64,000 nucleotides of DNA, taken from Methyloligella halotolerans. Lineage in GTDB: Bacteria > Pseudomonadota > Alphaproteobacteria > Rhizobiales > Methyloligellaceae. Shown here piece by piece: positions 28,241-36,548 of the stretch. Below the pieces are notes generated by a model. The model did no database searches and had not been told where the DNA came from. It worked only from the letters and a program-made list of their open reading frames with translations. The DNA is taken from the NCBI RefSeq assembly GCF_001708935.1, contig NZ_MASI01000010.1, positions 23,205 to 87,204 of the forward strand. Reading direction: 5' to 3'. The position numbers were made by a program, and so were the translations under genes. Within the stretch, counting starts at the first letter, position 1; each line of letters begins with the position of its first letter.

Positions 28241-28947
28241 GCGGCTCTAGCTTTCGTTGGTTGGGACAAGACCTGCAGAACTTCGTCGACGATGGTGTCC
28301 AGCTCGGCGATGGCCTTCTTGACTGGTCCCCTTCCCTTGTCCGCCAGGTGCGGCGGCATGCCCGAGATGAAGATCTCCCGATAGGGAGCCCGGCGCATCA
28401 TCAAATGGGCGAAGCGCTTCAGGGCGGAGCCATCGAGCTCGGCAAGAGCGTGCCGTTGATAGAGCGGATTGAGGCAGTCGGCCTCGTTGACCAGAAGACG
28501 GTGACGGATCGACGAGCCGAAGCGCTGATTGAAGGCGTTGACCTCGCTCAACAGCTTGGCAGCCTCGCGCAGATCGGGCTCGGAGAGCTTCGCGGGCGTG
28601 ACGACGAGATCGGAGGCGGCGATCGCTTTGATCATGGTCGCCTCGTATGCACCGGCAACGTCGATCAGGATGATGTCCGCTCCACTTTCCTTCGCACTCG
28701 CCAGGCTCTGATTGAAGCTGTCGGGGACGGCCTCCAGGACGGTGATGCCGGTCAGCAAGCCGCCGTGCTGCCGATGCCAGCGATAAAGGGTCTGGTTCTG
28801 ATCGAGGTCGAGGATCGCGACCCTCCCTTCTCTGCTGGCCAGGGCGCCGGCGATGGCGGCGCAGAAGGTCGACTTGCCGACACCTCCCTTGGAGGAAGCG
28901 AAAGTGATGACGCGTTGCGTGCTGTCCGGTCGGGTGCGGGATTTCAT
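28237..28947 (-). CDS. parA: ParA family partition ATPase
   Basis: A 236-residue deviant Walker ATPase. The Walker A motif is SSKGGVGKST near the N-terminus, then LDLDQNQTLYRWHRQHG and IILIDVAG (Walker B). There is no N-terminal HTH, which makes it a short, type Ib-like partition ATPase. The start at 28947 (MKSRTRPDS) is chosen because the longer frame runs through the repeat region. Together with the coupled RHH gene and upstream repeats it forms a plasmid segregation module. Confidence 0.88.
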   Translation of the reverse strand: MKSRTRPDSTQRVITFASSKGGVGKSTFCAAIAGALASREGRVAILDLDQNQTLYRWHRQHGGLLTGITVLEAVPDSFNQSLASAKESGADIILIDVAGAYEATMIKAIAASDLVVTPAKLSEPDLREAAKLLSEVNAFNQRFGSSIRHRLLVNEADCLNPLYQRHALAELDGSALKRFAHLMMRRAPYREIFISGMPPHLADKGRGPVKKAIAELDTIVDEVLQVLSQPTKARAA

Positions 28948-28959
28948 GGAAGAATCATT

Positions 28960-29340
28960 TGCCGCGTGACCCGGCCGGTCAAGCAGACCTCCCGAACACC
29001 CCTCCAGTTCGCCATGAGGGGTGTTGCACATATGGCGATGCGGAGAGACGGCCATGTGGAGAGATGCCAATGCGTCCATCCGGAAAGCCCCCTCATCCGT
29101 CGGCATGGACTCCTACCCGTCCGGAGAGATGGATGCCTTCCCGTATGGAGGAAACGCCATACGGCAGGACGGAGACATGCACGCTTTTCCAGTCGGCGGG
29201 ATGCACATTCGGACATATCGCCAGAAGGCCATGCCGACATATGGAAATGCGGTCGAGACGGAGACCCGCCTACCAGTCCACATGTCGTTCCGTACACTTG
29301 TCGTTCCGCACACTTGGAGACACGGAGAAGTCTCCGGACG
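28960..29340. repeat. Centromere-like repeat region between parA and the second RHH gene
   Basis: The 404 bases from 28948 to 29351 contain no supported gene but many repeats. There are tandem 16-mers at 29041-29056 and 29057-29072 (CGGAGAGACGGCCATG / TGGAGAGATGCCAATG). A perfect 8-bp inverted repeat lies at 29141-29148 and 29157-29164 (CCGTATGG / CCATACGG). A related ACATATGG..ATGCGG..AGACGG unit occurs near 29029 and 29238. Tandem 16-mers lie at 29283-29314 (TGTCGTTCCGYACACT), and a GGAGAC/GTCTCC inverted repeat at 29316-29335. The position is where plasmid RHH partition proteins bind. Confidence 0.6.
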
Positions 29341-29351
29341 GAGACCCAGCC

Positions 29352-29633
29352 ATGAGCCAATCTTCACGGCTATCCCAATTGCGCCGGCGCTTCCGCTTCG
29401 TCGCTGGAGAGAAGGGGCAGGGTCGACGCAGAGATTATCGTGGTGACCGGGTGCGCCTGAACTTGCGAGTAAGCGAAGGTCTTGGGCGTCAGCTGGACGA
29501 ATTGAAGCGTCTGTCCGGTACGGACAAGAACGTCTTCTGCGAACGCGCGATCGAGCAGGCCGTTCGCGACGCACTGGTTGCTGCCAGGAGTGAAACGACG
29601 GAAGGAGGGACCCGTGCGGATCAAGATATCTAG
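29352..29633 (+). CDS. Small RHH-like DNA-binding protein
   Basis: A 93-residue protein with a strongly basic N-terminus. A segment VRLNLRVSEGLGRQLDELKRLSGTDKNVFCERAIEQAVRDAL resembles a ribbon-helix-helix fold. It is read divergently from parA across the repeat region, and its end overlaps the next gene by 20 bases. A repressor or accessory partition role is likely, inferred from size and place. Confidence 0.55.
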   Translation: MSQSSRLSQLRRRFRFVAGEKGQGRRRDYRGDRVRLNLRVSEGLGRQLDELKRLSGTDKNVFCERAIEQAVRDALVAARSETTEGGTRADQDI

Positions 29634-30735
29634 CGGCCTTACCCATTTGATGGTGGTCGGCGGGATTCTGATGAGCCTTGGATTGATCGCTGTCAGCGCG
29701 ACCCTCAATTTCCGTATGGCATATCGGATGGCCGATAGTGAACTTGACGGGCTGATCTTCGGTAGCGGCGCTGCGCTGGCTGATGGGCTCAAGGCGATGC
29801 TCGCCTTCTTCGCTTGGTCGGCCTGGCGCAAAGGCGAGTGGCTGGCGGTGACGGCAGGAGCCGTACTATTCGTCGTATGCAGCAGCTATTCGCTCACGGC
29901 GGGCATCGGCTATGCGGCTCAACTCCGCGCTCACTCTGAAGCGGTACGCGTAAGCTCGGCACAAGCGCGGTCGGCCGTCATGGCAGAGATTACGAGACTC
30001 GAAGCGCGCCAAGAGCAACTGGGTGTTCAGCGGAGCAAGCAGGAAATCTCCGCCGATATCCAGACCGTTTACGCGCGGGTTCTGGGCAAGACAACGGTCG
30101 GTAAATATTCGCAGAACTGCACCACGGGCGGAAATTGGTCGCGTCATTCCTGCGCTGAAGAGGCGGCGCTGCAACTTGAATTGACACGGGCGGAAGAGGC
30201 CGAAAAGATCGGGCAGAGATTAACGGAGATGCGCGCGGAGTTGAGCTTATTGGGGGCGTCTGGAGCAGAGGGTCGCTCCGACCCCCAACTCGTTGCACTC
30301 AGCAATATCTCGAAGAGCGCCGGCTGGACCACTGACCAAGACAGTGTGCGTCTCTCCTTGTTGATCCTGGTGGGGAGCCTGTTCGAGCTGGGGAGCAGCT
30401 TGGGACTCTACGTGGCGACCGTTCCCTGGCGGAAGTCCGGCCCAGGCGAGGTGGGATCGTCACGCGAGATCGGCGCCGTGGAAGAGTTCGCGCTGGAGCG
30501 ATTGGAGCCCAGACAAGGGGAAGGACTCAGCATCTCTGCTCTCTTCGGAGACTATCTGAGATGGGCGGCGGGAAGTGGCGCGGCTGCTCTGGCAGAGGCG
30601 GATTTTCGTGACCGCTTTCGAGAGCTAGCAACGGATTGCGGTTTGCCCACGCGCCGCAATCGGTCGCAACTCTTCTTCCCGAATGTCGGGCTGATCGAAA
30701 CGGGAACGGCCGCCACAGATCGGGTCGCTGCCTAG
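29614..30735 (+). CDS. Membrane protein with coiled coil and C-terminal winged-helix-like region
   Basis: A 373-residue protein not assigned to a named family. Three hydrophobic helices lie at about residues 9-30, 47-66 and 72-96. A charged coiled-coil stretch covers about 100-215, and a fourth helix is near 243-265. The C-terminal segment (ISALFGDYLRWAAGSGAAALAEADFRDRFRELATDCG) resembles the winged-helix end of P4/D5-type primases. The GTG start at 29614 follows GGAGGGA. It lies between partition and replication genes, so a membrane-linked DNA role is conceivable. Function unknown. Confidence 0.6.
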   Translation: MRIKISSGLTHLMVVGGILMSLGLIAVSATLNFRMAYRMADSELDGLIFGSGAALADGLKAMLAFFAWSAWRKGEWLAVTAGAVLFVVCSSYSLTAGIGYAAQLRAHSEAVRVSSAQARSAVMAEITRLEARQEQLGVQRSKQEISADIQTVYARVLGKTTVGKYSQNCTTGGNWSRHSCAEEAALQLELTRAEEAEKIGQRLTEMRAELSLLGASGAEGRSDPQLVALSNISKSAGWTTDQDSVRLSLLILVGSLFELGSSLGLYVATVPWRKSGPGEVGSSREIGAVEEFALERLEPRQGEGLSISALFGDYLRWAAGSGAAALAEADFRDRFRELATDCGLPTRRNRSQLFFPNVGLIETGTAATDRVAA

Positions 30736-31344
30736 CCGATAATAAAGCGGCCGAAGGCCACCATCTCCGCAAGGAGTGAGGGATCGCCCCAATCCAAGCT
30801 TTGGGGGCACCTTCGTTGGCGAGGGACGTAAGCCATCGGCGTCTTTCCCGAACTCTCTGTTCAGCCAAAGCATCCTTTCGGATGGTGTGGGAGCGCACTT
30901 ATCCCCAGCCGGGGCGGTCTCTTCTTTCTCTAATAGTCTCTAGGAAGTCTCTTAGAGCGGGTAAGCGTCTGAACATTCGAAGGGTTTCGGAAGCCCTGTG
31001 GCGACGTTTCCCAAAACTGTGGCTCGGCTTCCGAGATATGTGCCCTCGCTTCCGAGATCTGCGACCCCGTTTCCCGGTATGCTGATGCGGCGAGCAGCGG
31101 ACAATATTTCAATGGGATAGCGACCGGCTCGGCAGCTGGACGGCGAAGAGATGTGGCGGTCGTTCCCGGATCTGTGCTGGCTGTTCCGAGGAATGTGGCG
31201 GCTGTTCCCGAGACCGAACGCCTCGGTCATCCAGGCTCAAATCCATGTCGGTTGCGGCGACCACACAGATGGTTGCCCAATTATGTGGCGACCGTTCCCA
31301 AATCTGTTGCCGCCGTTCCGGTGATCAGATTACGATTCGGACAC
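30736..31344. other. Putative replication origin (oriV) region
   Basis: A 609-base stretch without a supported gene between the membrane protein and rep. It includes a pyrimidine/AT-rich segment (30915-30955, TCTAATAGTCTCTAGGAAGTC) and nine iterons listed separately. Location directly upstream of a replication-initiator gene and next to partition genes is typical of iteron-regulated plasmid origins. Confidence 0.65.
30997..31325 (+). repeat. Nine 21-bp iterons in three tandem blocks
   Basis: Exact 21-base periodicity is seen in three blocks: four units at 30997-31080, three at 31152-31214 and two at 31284-31325. All nine begin TG and carry TTCC at positions 12-15. The common left part is TGTGGCG and the common middle is GTTCCC. 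All point toward the rep gene. The units are diverged rather than identical and unspaced within blocks, so they are not CRISPR repeats. They fit binding sites for the Rep protein. Confidence 0.8.
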
Positions 31345-32358
31345 ATGAATAACGCGCCTGCCTCCCGCGAGCTCTCCGACGCCGAGAAGAAGCGGCTCGA
31401 ACGGGTGGGCAACAGGCGAGGGCGGAACCGACCGTCCAAGGTGCCCGCACGGCTTGCACGCACCAGCGCCTTCGCTCCGAAGCGCCGCGGTCTGATCACC
31501 GATTCATCCTTCGAGCGTCTCTACATCGTGCGCGGTCATTCCGTGGTGCGGGTGAGCGGCCGCGAGCTCGGCTCCCAGCACAGGGATGCGCTCTATGCCG
31601 TGTTCCGGCTGGGCCACGAGAGCGAGACGGTCAGGGATCCCTCCGCGACCCTGGGCTTGCGGAACTATATGAAGGTGGAGACCAGCTGGCGGGAGCTCCT
31701 CAAATGCATGGGGCTCACCCAGCATGTGAACAATGTTGCCGCCCTCCACTATACCTTCGAGGACATCAAGAAGGTGGTGGTGACGATCTATGAGGGGGAC
31801 GAACAGCGCCTGCTGGAGAAGTTCCGCCAAGGCAAGCTGCCGAAGGATGGCGGCAAGATGGGCAACATGCTCCACGACGTGGAGTGGACGGGCCTCGGTC
31901 TCGACGACCGGGTCTGCGTCTATTACGGCGAGTGGAGTGCTGCCATGGTGGTGTCGGCGAAGCTGGTGAGCCTCAATGCCGACGTGCAGTTCGCCCTTGG
32001 CTCCGACTACGCAAAATCCTTCTGGCCCTACATCGACAGTTTCCAGAAGCACAGCTGGGTCGATGAAGACCGTCTGGCCGAGCTCGTGGGTCGGGATCTC
32101 TGGGGGCCGCATGAGAGCGCGGAAACCCGTCGCGACTTCCGGAGCAAGTGTCGCAAAGCCCTCGACGACATGGTCAAGGCCGGTGGCTTGCGATCATGGA
32201 GAGCCGAGATCAAAGGCGACGGCCGCCGTAAGTCCCGGCGTTATCATTATGAGCACGGACTTGATCCGCAGCTTGAGTTGCCAATCGCGCCGGAAAAGAT
32301 CCTCGAGATGGAGGAGACAACTAAGGAGCGAACCGCAAAGGTAGCGGCCGCTCCTTAG
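31345..32358 (+). CDS. Plasmid replication initiator protein (TrfA/RepA-like)
   Basis: A 337-residue protein. A basic N-terminus leads to RTSAFAPKRRGLITDSSFERLYIVRGHSVVRVSGRELGSQHRDALYAVFRLG. This resembles the start of TrfA-type initiators (short activation sentence followed by a GxEL motif and a winged-helix pair). A second winged-helix-like portion (VDEDRLAELVGRDLW... KALDDMVKAGGL) follows. The ATG at 31345 is used because the open frame before it runs through the iterons. Adjacent iterons and ParA support an initiator role; exact family not verified. Confidence 0.7.
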   Translation: MNNAPASRELSDAEKKRLERVGNRRGRNRPSKVPARLARTSAFAPKRRGLITDSSFERLYIVRGHSVVRVSGRELGSQHRDALYAVFRLGHESETVRDPSATLGLRNYMKVETSWRELLKCMGLTQHVNNVAALHYTFEDIKKVVVTIYEGDEQRLLEKFRQGKLPKDGGKMGNMLHDVEWTGLGLDDRVCVYYGEWSAAMVVSAKLVSLNADVQFALGSDYAKSFWPYIDSFQKHSWVDEDRLAELVGRDLWGPHESAETRRDFRSKCRKALDDMVKAGGLRSWRAEIKGDGRRKSRRYHYEHGLDPQLELPIAPEKILEMEETTKERTAKVAAAP

Positions 32359-32368
32359 TTAATTGAGA

Positions 32369-33574
32369 TCAGAGATCCGTGACCCGCTGAGGTTCTGCCG
32401 AAGCAAGAGCTGCAGCTCGTACCGGTTTCGGCGGGTAGATCCAGATTGTGTTGATCTCCTGCTTTAACTTCTTCGCCTCGGCGCCAACGAGTTCCACATG
32501 TCGGTCCCAGCCGCGGGTGAGTAAGGCACCAGCGGTCCCAAGATCCAAGCAAGTGACGTAGGCCTCTTGGTGGTAGGGCATGAGAGGCTCTCCCAGAAGG
32601 TCGGCCACTGCATTGTGACCGGCAAACGCCCCCATGCGGGTCGCGTGCTGGCAGGACATCAGCGCATAGTTGCCCTTGTCATCACAGGCTGCTTTTGCAG
32701 CATCGCCCGTAGCGTAGACACCTGGAACACCTTCAACGCGAAGCTCGCGGTCAACAAGCAAGCGCCCTAGATTGTCACGCTCACCGGGAACTTGCGCGGT
32801 CAGCGGTGCGGCGCGCATGCCTGCCGCCCAGATGACTGTCGAGCTCTCTATGCGCTCACCGCTGGTGAGGGTCGCTCCGCCGGCGTCGACCGAGGCAATG
32901 CCAACCCCCACACGGGCCTCGACACCAAGTTCGCGAAGCGCGTGCTCGATGATGGGGCGCGGACCTGGTCCCATATCAGGAGCCACGGCTTCGTTGCGGT
33001 CTACGATGACGACTTGGATGTCCGCATCGTCGCCGAACAATTGCCGAAGGCGAGCCGGCATTTCGGTTGCGACTTCAAGCCCCGTAAAGCCGGCGCCCGC
33101 AACGACGATGGTGTTACGCCGCTTCGACTCCGGTTGATCGGCCAAAGCTTTAAGGTGACGGTCGAGCGCAACAGCCTCGTCGAGCTGGTCGACGCTGAAC
33201 GTGTGTTCGGCCACTCCCGGAATGTCAGGCCGAAACAGCCGGCTGCCCGTGGCGATAATTAGCCGATCGTAGTTCAGGGAGCGCTCCTCGCCGGATGGCG
33301 ATTGCACCAGGACGGTTCGCGCCACTGTATCGATGCCCTTGGCGCTGCCTTCCACATACGTGACATCGATGGCGCTGAGGACGTCGTGCAGAGGCGCCGC
33401 CATCACTTCGGGATTCGGTTCGTATAGTCGTGGGCGGACGGCAAGGTGCGGAACGGGCGAGATGAGCACGATCTCAAGCTCATCAGGCTTGACGCCCTTT
33501 ATGTCGCGCAGGCGTGCGGAAGAAAGTGCCGCGTACATGCCGGCAAACCCGGCACCGATGATTGCGATTCGCAT
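32369..33574 (-). CDS. NAD(P)/FAD-dependent oxidoreductase, type II NADH dehydrogenase-like
   Basis: A 401-residue flavoprotein. The FAD-binding motif GAGFAGMYAALS is at residues 7-18, the NADH Rossmann motif VVAGAGFTGLEVATE lies near 164, and the second FAD motif is GVYATGDAA. The layout matches NDH-2 and related disulfide-reductase-superfamily enzymes, which oxidise NADH without pumping protons. AGAGGAAC precedes the ATG. It is convergent with rep, ending 10 bases from it, and is likely cargo of the element. Confidence 0.88.
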   Translation of the reverse strand: MRIAIIGAGFAGMYAALSSARLRDIKGVKPDELEIVLISPVPHLAVRPRLYEPNPEVMAAPLHDVLSAIDVTYVEGSAKGIDTVARTVLVQSPSGEERSLNYDRLIIATGSRLFRPDIPGVAEHTFSVDQLDEAVALDRHLKALADQPESKRRNTIVVAGAGFTGLEVATEMPARLRQLFGDDADIQVVIVDRNEAVAPDMGPGPRPIIEHALRELGVEARVGVGIASVDAGGATLTSGERIESSTVIWAAGMRAAPLTAQVPGERDNLGRLLVDRELRVEGVPGVYATGDAAKAACDDKGNYALMSCQHATRMGAFAGHNAVADLLGEPLMPYHQEAYVTCLDLGTAGALLTRGWDRHVELVGAEAKKLKQEINTIWIYPPKPVRAAALASAEPQRVTDL

Positions 33575-33648
33575 GAGAGAAGTTCCTCTAGAATGCTGGC
33601 TAACTGAGGCGGTGGTCGCCGCCGGGACTGGGGTGTGACGAGGGGCCG

Positions 33649-34479
33649 TCAGGCTCTGACGAACTCAAGCAGGTCGCTATTGATGGACTGGGCATGGGTG
33701 GTGGCCATGCCGTGCGGGAAACCTTGGTAGATCTTCAAGGTGCGGTTTCTCAGGAGGGTCTCAGCCACCGGAGCCGAGGCGACGAGTGGGACGATCTGGT
33801 CGTCGTCGCCATGCATCAGCAGTGTCGGTGCCTCGATGAGTTTCAGGTCGTCCGTAAAGTCCGTTTCGGAGAAGGCCTTGATTCCCAGATAGTGGGCGTT
33901 GGCTGCGCCGGTCATCGCTTGCCGCCACCAGTTCCAAATAACCGGTTGTGACCGCTCAGTTCCCGGACGATTGAAGCCGTAGAAGGGACCGCTCGCGAAA
34001 TCGAGGTAGAAACTCGATCGGTTTGCGGCCAGCTCCTTGCGGAGGCCATTGAAGACTTCGATAGGCAGGCCCTCGGGGTTCGCCGGTGTCTTGAGCATGA
34101 GAGGGGGTACTGCGCCAATGAGCACGAGTTTCGCCACGCGATCTTTTCCATGGCGGGCGACATAACGGGTCGCCTCACCGCCACCCGTCGAATGGCCGAT
34201 GTGAATAGCATCACGAAGATCCAGGTGGTCGACCACAGCTGCGACGTCCGTCGCGTAGTGGTCCATGTCGTGGCCATCGCTGACTTGGCTGGACCGGCCG
34301 TGACCGCGACGGTCGTGCGCGACCACACGGTAGCCCTTCTCAAGAAAGAAGAGCATCTGGTTATCCCAGTCGTCCGCGCTCAGTGGCCAACCATGGTGAA
34401 ATACGATTGGCTGAGCTGTCTTAGGGCCCCAATCTTTGTAAAAGATCTGGACGCCATCTTGAGTGTTGATTGTTGGCAT
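33649..34479 (-). CDS. Alpha/beta hydrolase (non-heme chloroperoxidase-like)
   Basis: A 276-residue alpha/beta-hydrolase. The oxyanion segment is FHHGWPLSADDW, the nucleophile Ser is in IGHSTGGGEATR, the Asp in LLMHGDDDQIVP, and the His in GFPHGMATTH. The sequence resembles cofactor-free haloperoxidases/esterases. The ATG at 34479 is preceded by AAAGGAGCGG. The frame continues upstream to 34641 with an unrelated hydrophobic N-terminus, treated separately. Confidence 0.92.
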   Translation of the reverse strand: MPTINTQDGVQIFYKDWGPKTAQPIVFHHGWPLSADDWDNQMLFFLEKGYRVVAHDRRGHGRSSQVSDGHDMDHYATDVAAVVDHLDLRDAIHIGHSTGGGEATRYVARHGKDRVAKLVLIGAVPPLMLKTPANPEGLPIEVFNGLRKELAANRSSFYLDFASGPFYGFNRPGTERSQPVIWNWWRQAMTGAANAHYLGIKAFSETDFTDDLKLIEAPTLLMHGDDDQIVPLVASAPVAETLLRNRTLKIYQGFPHGMATTHAQSINSDLLEFVRA

Positions 34480-34641
34480 GTTGCCGCTCCTTTCGATCGA
34501 GCATCGGGAGGTTTCAGTGCTTCCTCCCAACACCGATGCGGCGGCGACAGCTGTAGCCATTGCATATGCGAACACGTTGGAGAGGATTTCTCGCCAAGCC
34601 TCTCCGAGAAATTGATTGATCAGGTGTTTCGCGTTCATCAA
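34480..34641 (-). pseudogene. Possible remnant of a DUF533/YebE-like gene
   Basis: In frame with and before the hydrolase start the sequence reads MNAKHLINQFLGEAW, followed by a hydrophobic stretch. Such an N-terminus recalls DUF533 inner-membrane proteins, but only about 50 residues remain and the hydrolase has its own RBS. It could equally be a chance reading frame. Confidence 0.25.
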
Positions 34642-34740
34642 CTGACTCCGTCGATCATCGGCGTGGGTACAGTCGATGATCTAGCGAGGCCCGTTTGACG
34701 CTGCGCCAGCGGAATTGCTCGGTTGAAGCGGAATTGCGGC

Positions 34741-35637
34741 CTATGAAGCGCCGCGTCGCCAGTCGGTCGGTGAAACACCCGTTAGCCGCTTGAATGCGGC
34801 CGCGAAAGCCGTCTGGGAGCCATAGCCCAGTTCCAGTGCAATCGAGAGCACGGACATCGATGGATCACGAAGCATAGCCATGGCTCGCTCCAACCGGTGT
34901 TGTCGTAGCCAGGCATGGGGCGACAATCCGGTACTCGCCTTGAAGGCACGACAGAAATGAAAGCGGGAAAGTCTGGCTTCCGCGGCTAAGGCGGCAAGAG
35001 AAACATCCGTCTCGCTCTCTGACCTCAGGCGGTCGATGGAGCGGCGAAGCACGTGTGGCGGCAGGCCTCCCGAGTGCAGGTGGGAAACCTCTGGAATGCC
35101 GGTGTGTGCGGACAGGACGCGTGTTGCCAAAAGCTCCGTCAGTTGCTGACGAAACAGAGAATCCAGCGCTGCGCTTCCGTCGAGGGCCTCAGTGGCAGTG
35201 GCAAGCAGCCGTGAGGTGATCGGATCAGGATGGCCCGTTCTTTCCAGAAGCAGAGCTTGAGCGGCTTTATCCGCCTCGGTCGCAATACGAGTGAGAGTCT
35301 CCTGGGGAAGGTAGAGCTGCACAACGTCGACATTACCCGATATGTCCCACCGAGCACTCGACCCGGCGGGGATTATCGTCACAGCCCCCGGCCGAGCCAT
35401 ACCCGATGATGTGTGTTTGCCCGATCGCCGTTCCAAACGTTGCGATGTACCGATATACGTCATGACCACGTGATCGATCATCGGCTCTACGACATCGTGG
35501 AGCTCTCCGTGGTTCCAGCGTGCAATCGACCCGGATGACGGATCGATACCTGAAGCAATGCGAAGAGGAGCGGTTTTGAGAACCCGTGCCATTTCCTGAT
35601 CTGCAGGACGGCGATCGCCTGACTCGTGGTCATCCAC
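34741..35637 (-). CDS. AraC family transcriptional regulator
   Basis: A 298-residue regulator. The C-terminal AraC domain is clear (SLAALAAEARLSRFHFCRAFKASTGLSPHAWLRQHRLERAMAML, then VLSIALELGYGSQTAFAAAFKRLTGVSP). The N-terminal half is a cupin-like sensing domain (PAGSSARWDISGNVDVVQLYLP). It lies upstream of and on the same strand as the hydrolase and flavoprotein genes and may regulate them; the inducer is unknown. Confidence 0.9.
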   Translation of the reverse strand: MDDHESGDRRPADQEMARVLKTAPLRIASGIDPSSGSIARWNHGELHDVVEPMIDHVVMTYIGTSQRLERRSGKHTSSGMARPGAVTIIPAGSSARWDISGNVDVVQLYLPQETLTRIATEADKAAQALLLERTGHPDPITSRLLATATEALDGSAALDSLFRQQLTELLATRVLSAHTGIPEVSHLHSGGLPPHVLRRSIDRLRSESETDVSLAALAAEARLSRFHFCRAFKASTGLSPHAWLRQHRLERAMAMLRDPSMSVLSIALELGYGSQTAFAAAFKRLTGVSPTDWRRGAS

Positions 35638-35712
35638 GCTAACAGTCTCCGCTGGGAGTTCTTACCTACGGGCAAGGGTGTTATCGTCGATCATATCTTC
35701 CCGTGGGAAGAG

Positions 35713-36384
35713 TCAATACTTGAATTCTCGCGTCGATAACCAGCGAAATTCTGTCGCTCCGGGATAGTCGTGTCGCCAGATCATCCAGCAATAGCGCTGT
35801 TTGGCGATCGACGTGGTCGCCCGGCCTGGATCCCCGTAGGACCAGCAGGCACATTCGTCGAGGGCGTATATAACCGCAGGCGGATTTCCCACGTAGAAGT
35901 CATGTCGGATGGGATGGCACAGGCCGCTCAGATTCATCAGCATGGCTACCTTGCCTCCGGTCTCTTTGGTCAGACGCAAAGCATGCCGCACGAACGCATC
36001 GGCCAATCCACGACCATAGGGGGGATTGGTGACGATGTGCTTGGCGAGCGGTCGCCGCTCGCCAAGGAAGTCGCGGTCCGCTTCACCGAAGCCATAATCG
36101 ACGAGATCGGTGGACACCACGTCGTGGCCGTTCTCAAGAAGCACTTTGGCAATATGGCCTTCACCACAGGCGGGCTCCCAGATACTTCCGTCGAACTCTT
36201 CTGCGGAGAGTAGCGCGCGGGTGGCCTTTGGGGGTGTCGGATAAAACTCGTACGCGGCGCGCTTGGGATGGATCCGCGGTCCCATGCGAAAGGCGTGGGC
36301 GGTTTCCGTAACGATCTCGTTGGGATTTAAGAGTCGTGCCGGTCTCCGGAACGCGTTTGTCGAGGGATGGAGTAGGAGCATCAT
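35713..36384 (-). CDS. SAM-dependent DNA N6-adenine methyltransferase-like protein
   Basis: A 223-residue methyltransferase. It shows FYPTPPKATRALL, the SAM-site WEPACGEGHIAKVLLENGHDVVSTDL, and the amino-MTase catalytic motif TNPPYGRGLADAF. NPPY is typical of DNA adenine methyltransferases, and no restriction endonuclease is seen beside it, so it appears to be an orphan of the mobile-element type. Its start overlaps the stop of the 55-residue gene upstream (ATGA). Confidence 0.85.
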   Translation of the reverse strand: MMLLLHPSTNAFRRPARLLNPNEIVTETAHAFRMGPRIHPKRAAYEFYPTPPKATRALLSAEEFDGSIWEPACGEGHIAKVLLENGHDVVSTDLVDYGFGEADRDFLGERRPLAKHIVTNPPYGRGLADAFVRHALRLTKETGGKVAMLMNLSGLCHPIRHDFYVGNPPAVIYALDECACWSYGDPGRATTSIAKQRYCWMIWRHDYPGATEFRWLSTREFKY

Positions 36385-36548
36385 CGATCGCAGCTTTCGT
36401 TAGCGTCCCACGTGTAGGCGGGATTGTTGTTGTAGTGCTCGGCGAACAGCGCCTCTGCGAGATCGTCGAACTGATGGGGCGTCAGTCCGGGGTGGGTCTC
36501 CCCGAACTGACCGCGCAGGAATGCGCGGTCGTTCGCGGAGAGGTCCAT
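36381..36548 (-). CDS. Small protein, 55 residues, unknown
   Basis: A short gene coded on the minus strand: MDLSANDRAFLRGQFGETHP to ...WDANESCDR. Evidence is its tight packing: its ATG overlaps the upstream stop (TAATG) and its TGA overlaps the methyltransferase ATG (ATGA). The protein is acidic and has no recognised domain. The coupled layout suggests a real translated gene of an element operon. Confidence 0.6.
   Translation of the reverse strand: MDLSANDRAFLRGQFGETHPGLTPHQFDDLAEALFAEHYNNNPAYTWDANESCDR

Noticed and set aside
30997..31325. CRISPR array
   Set aside because: Units are contiguous 21-mers without unique spacers and are diverged; they fit iterons. No cas genes present.
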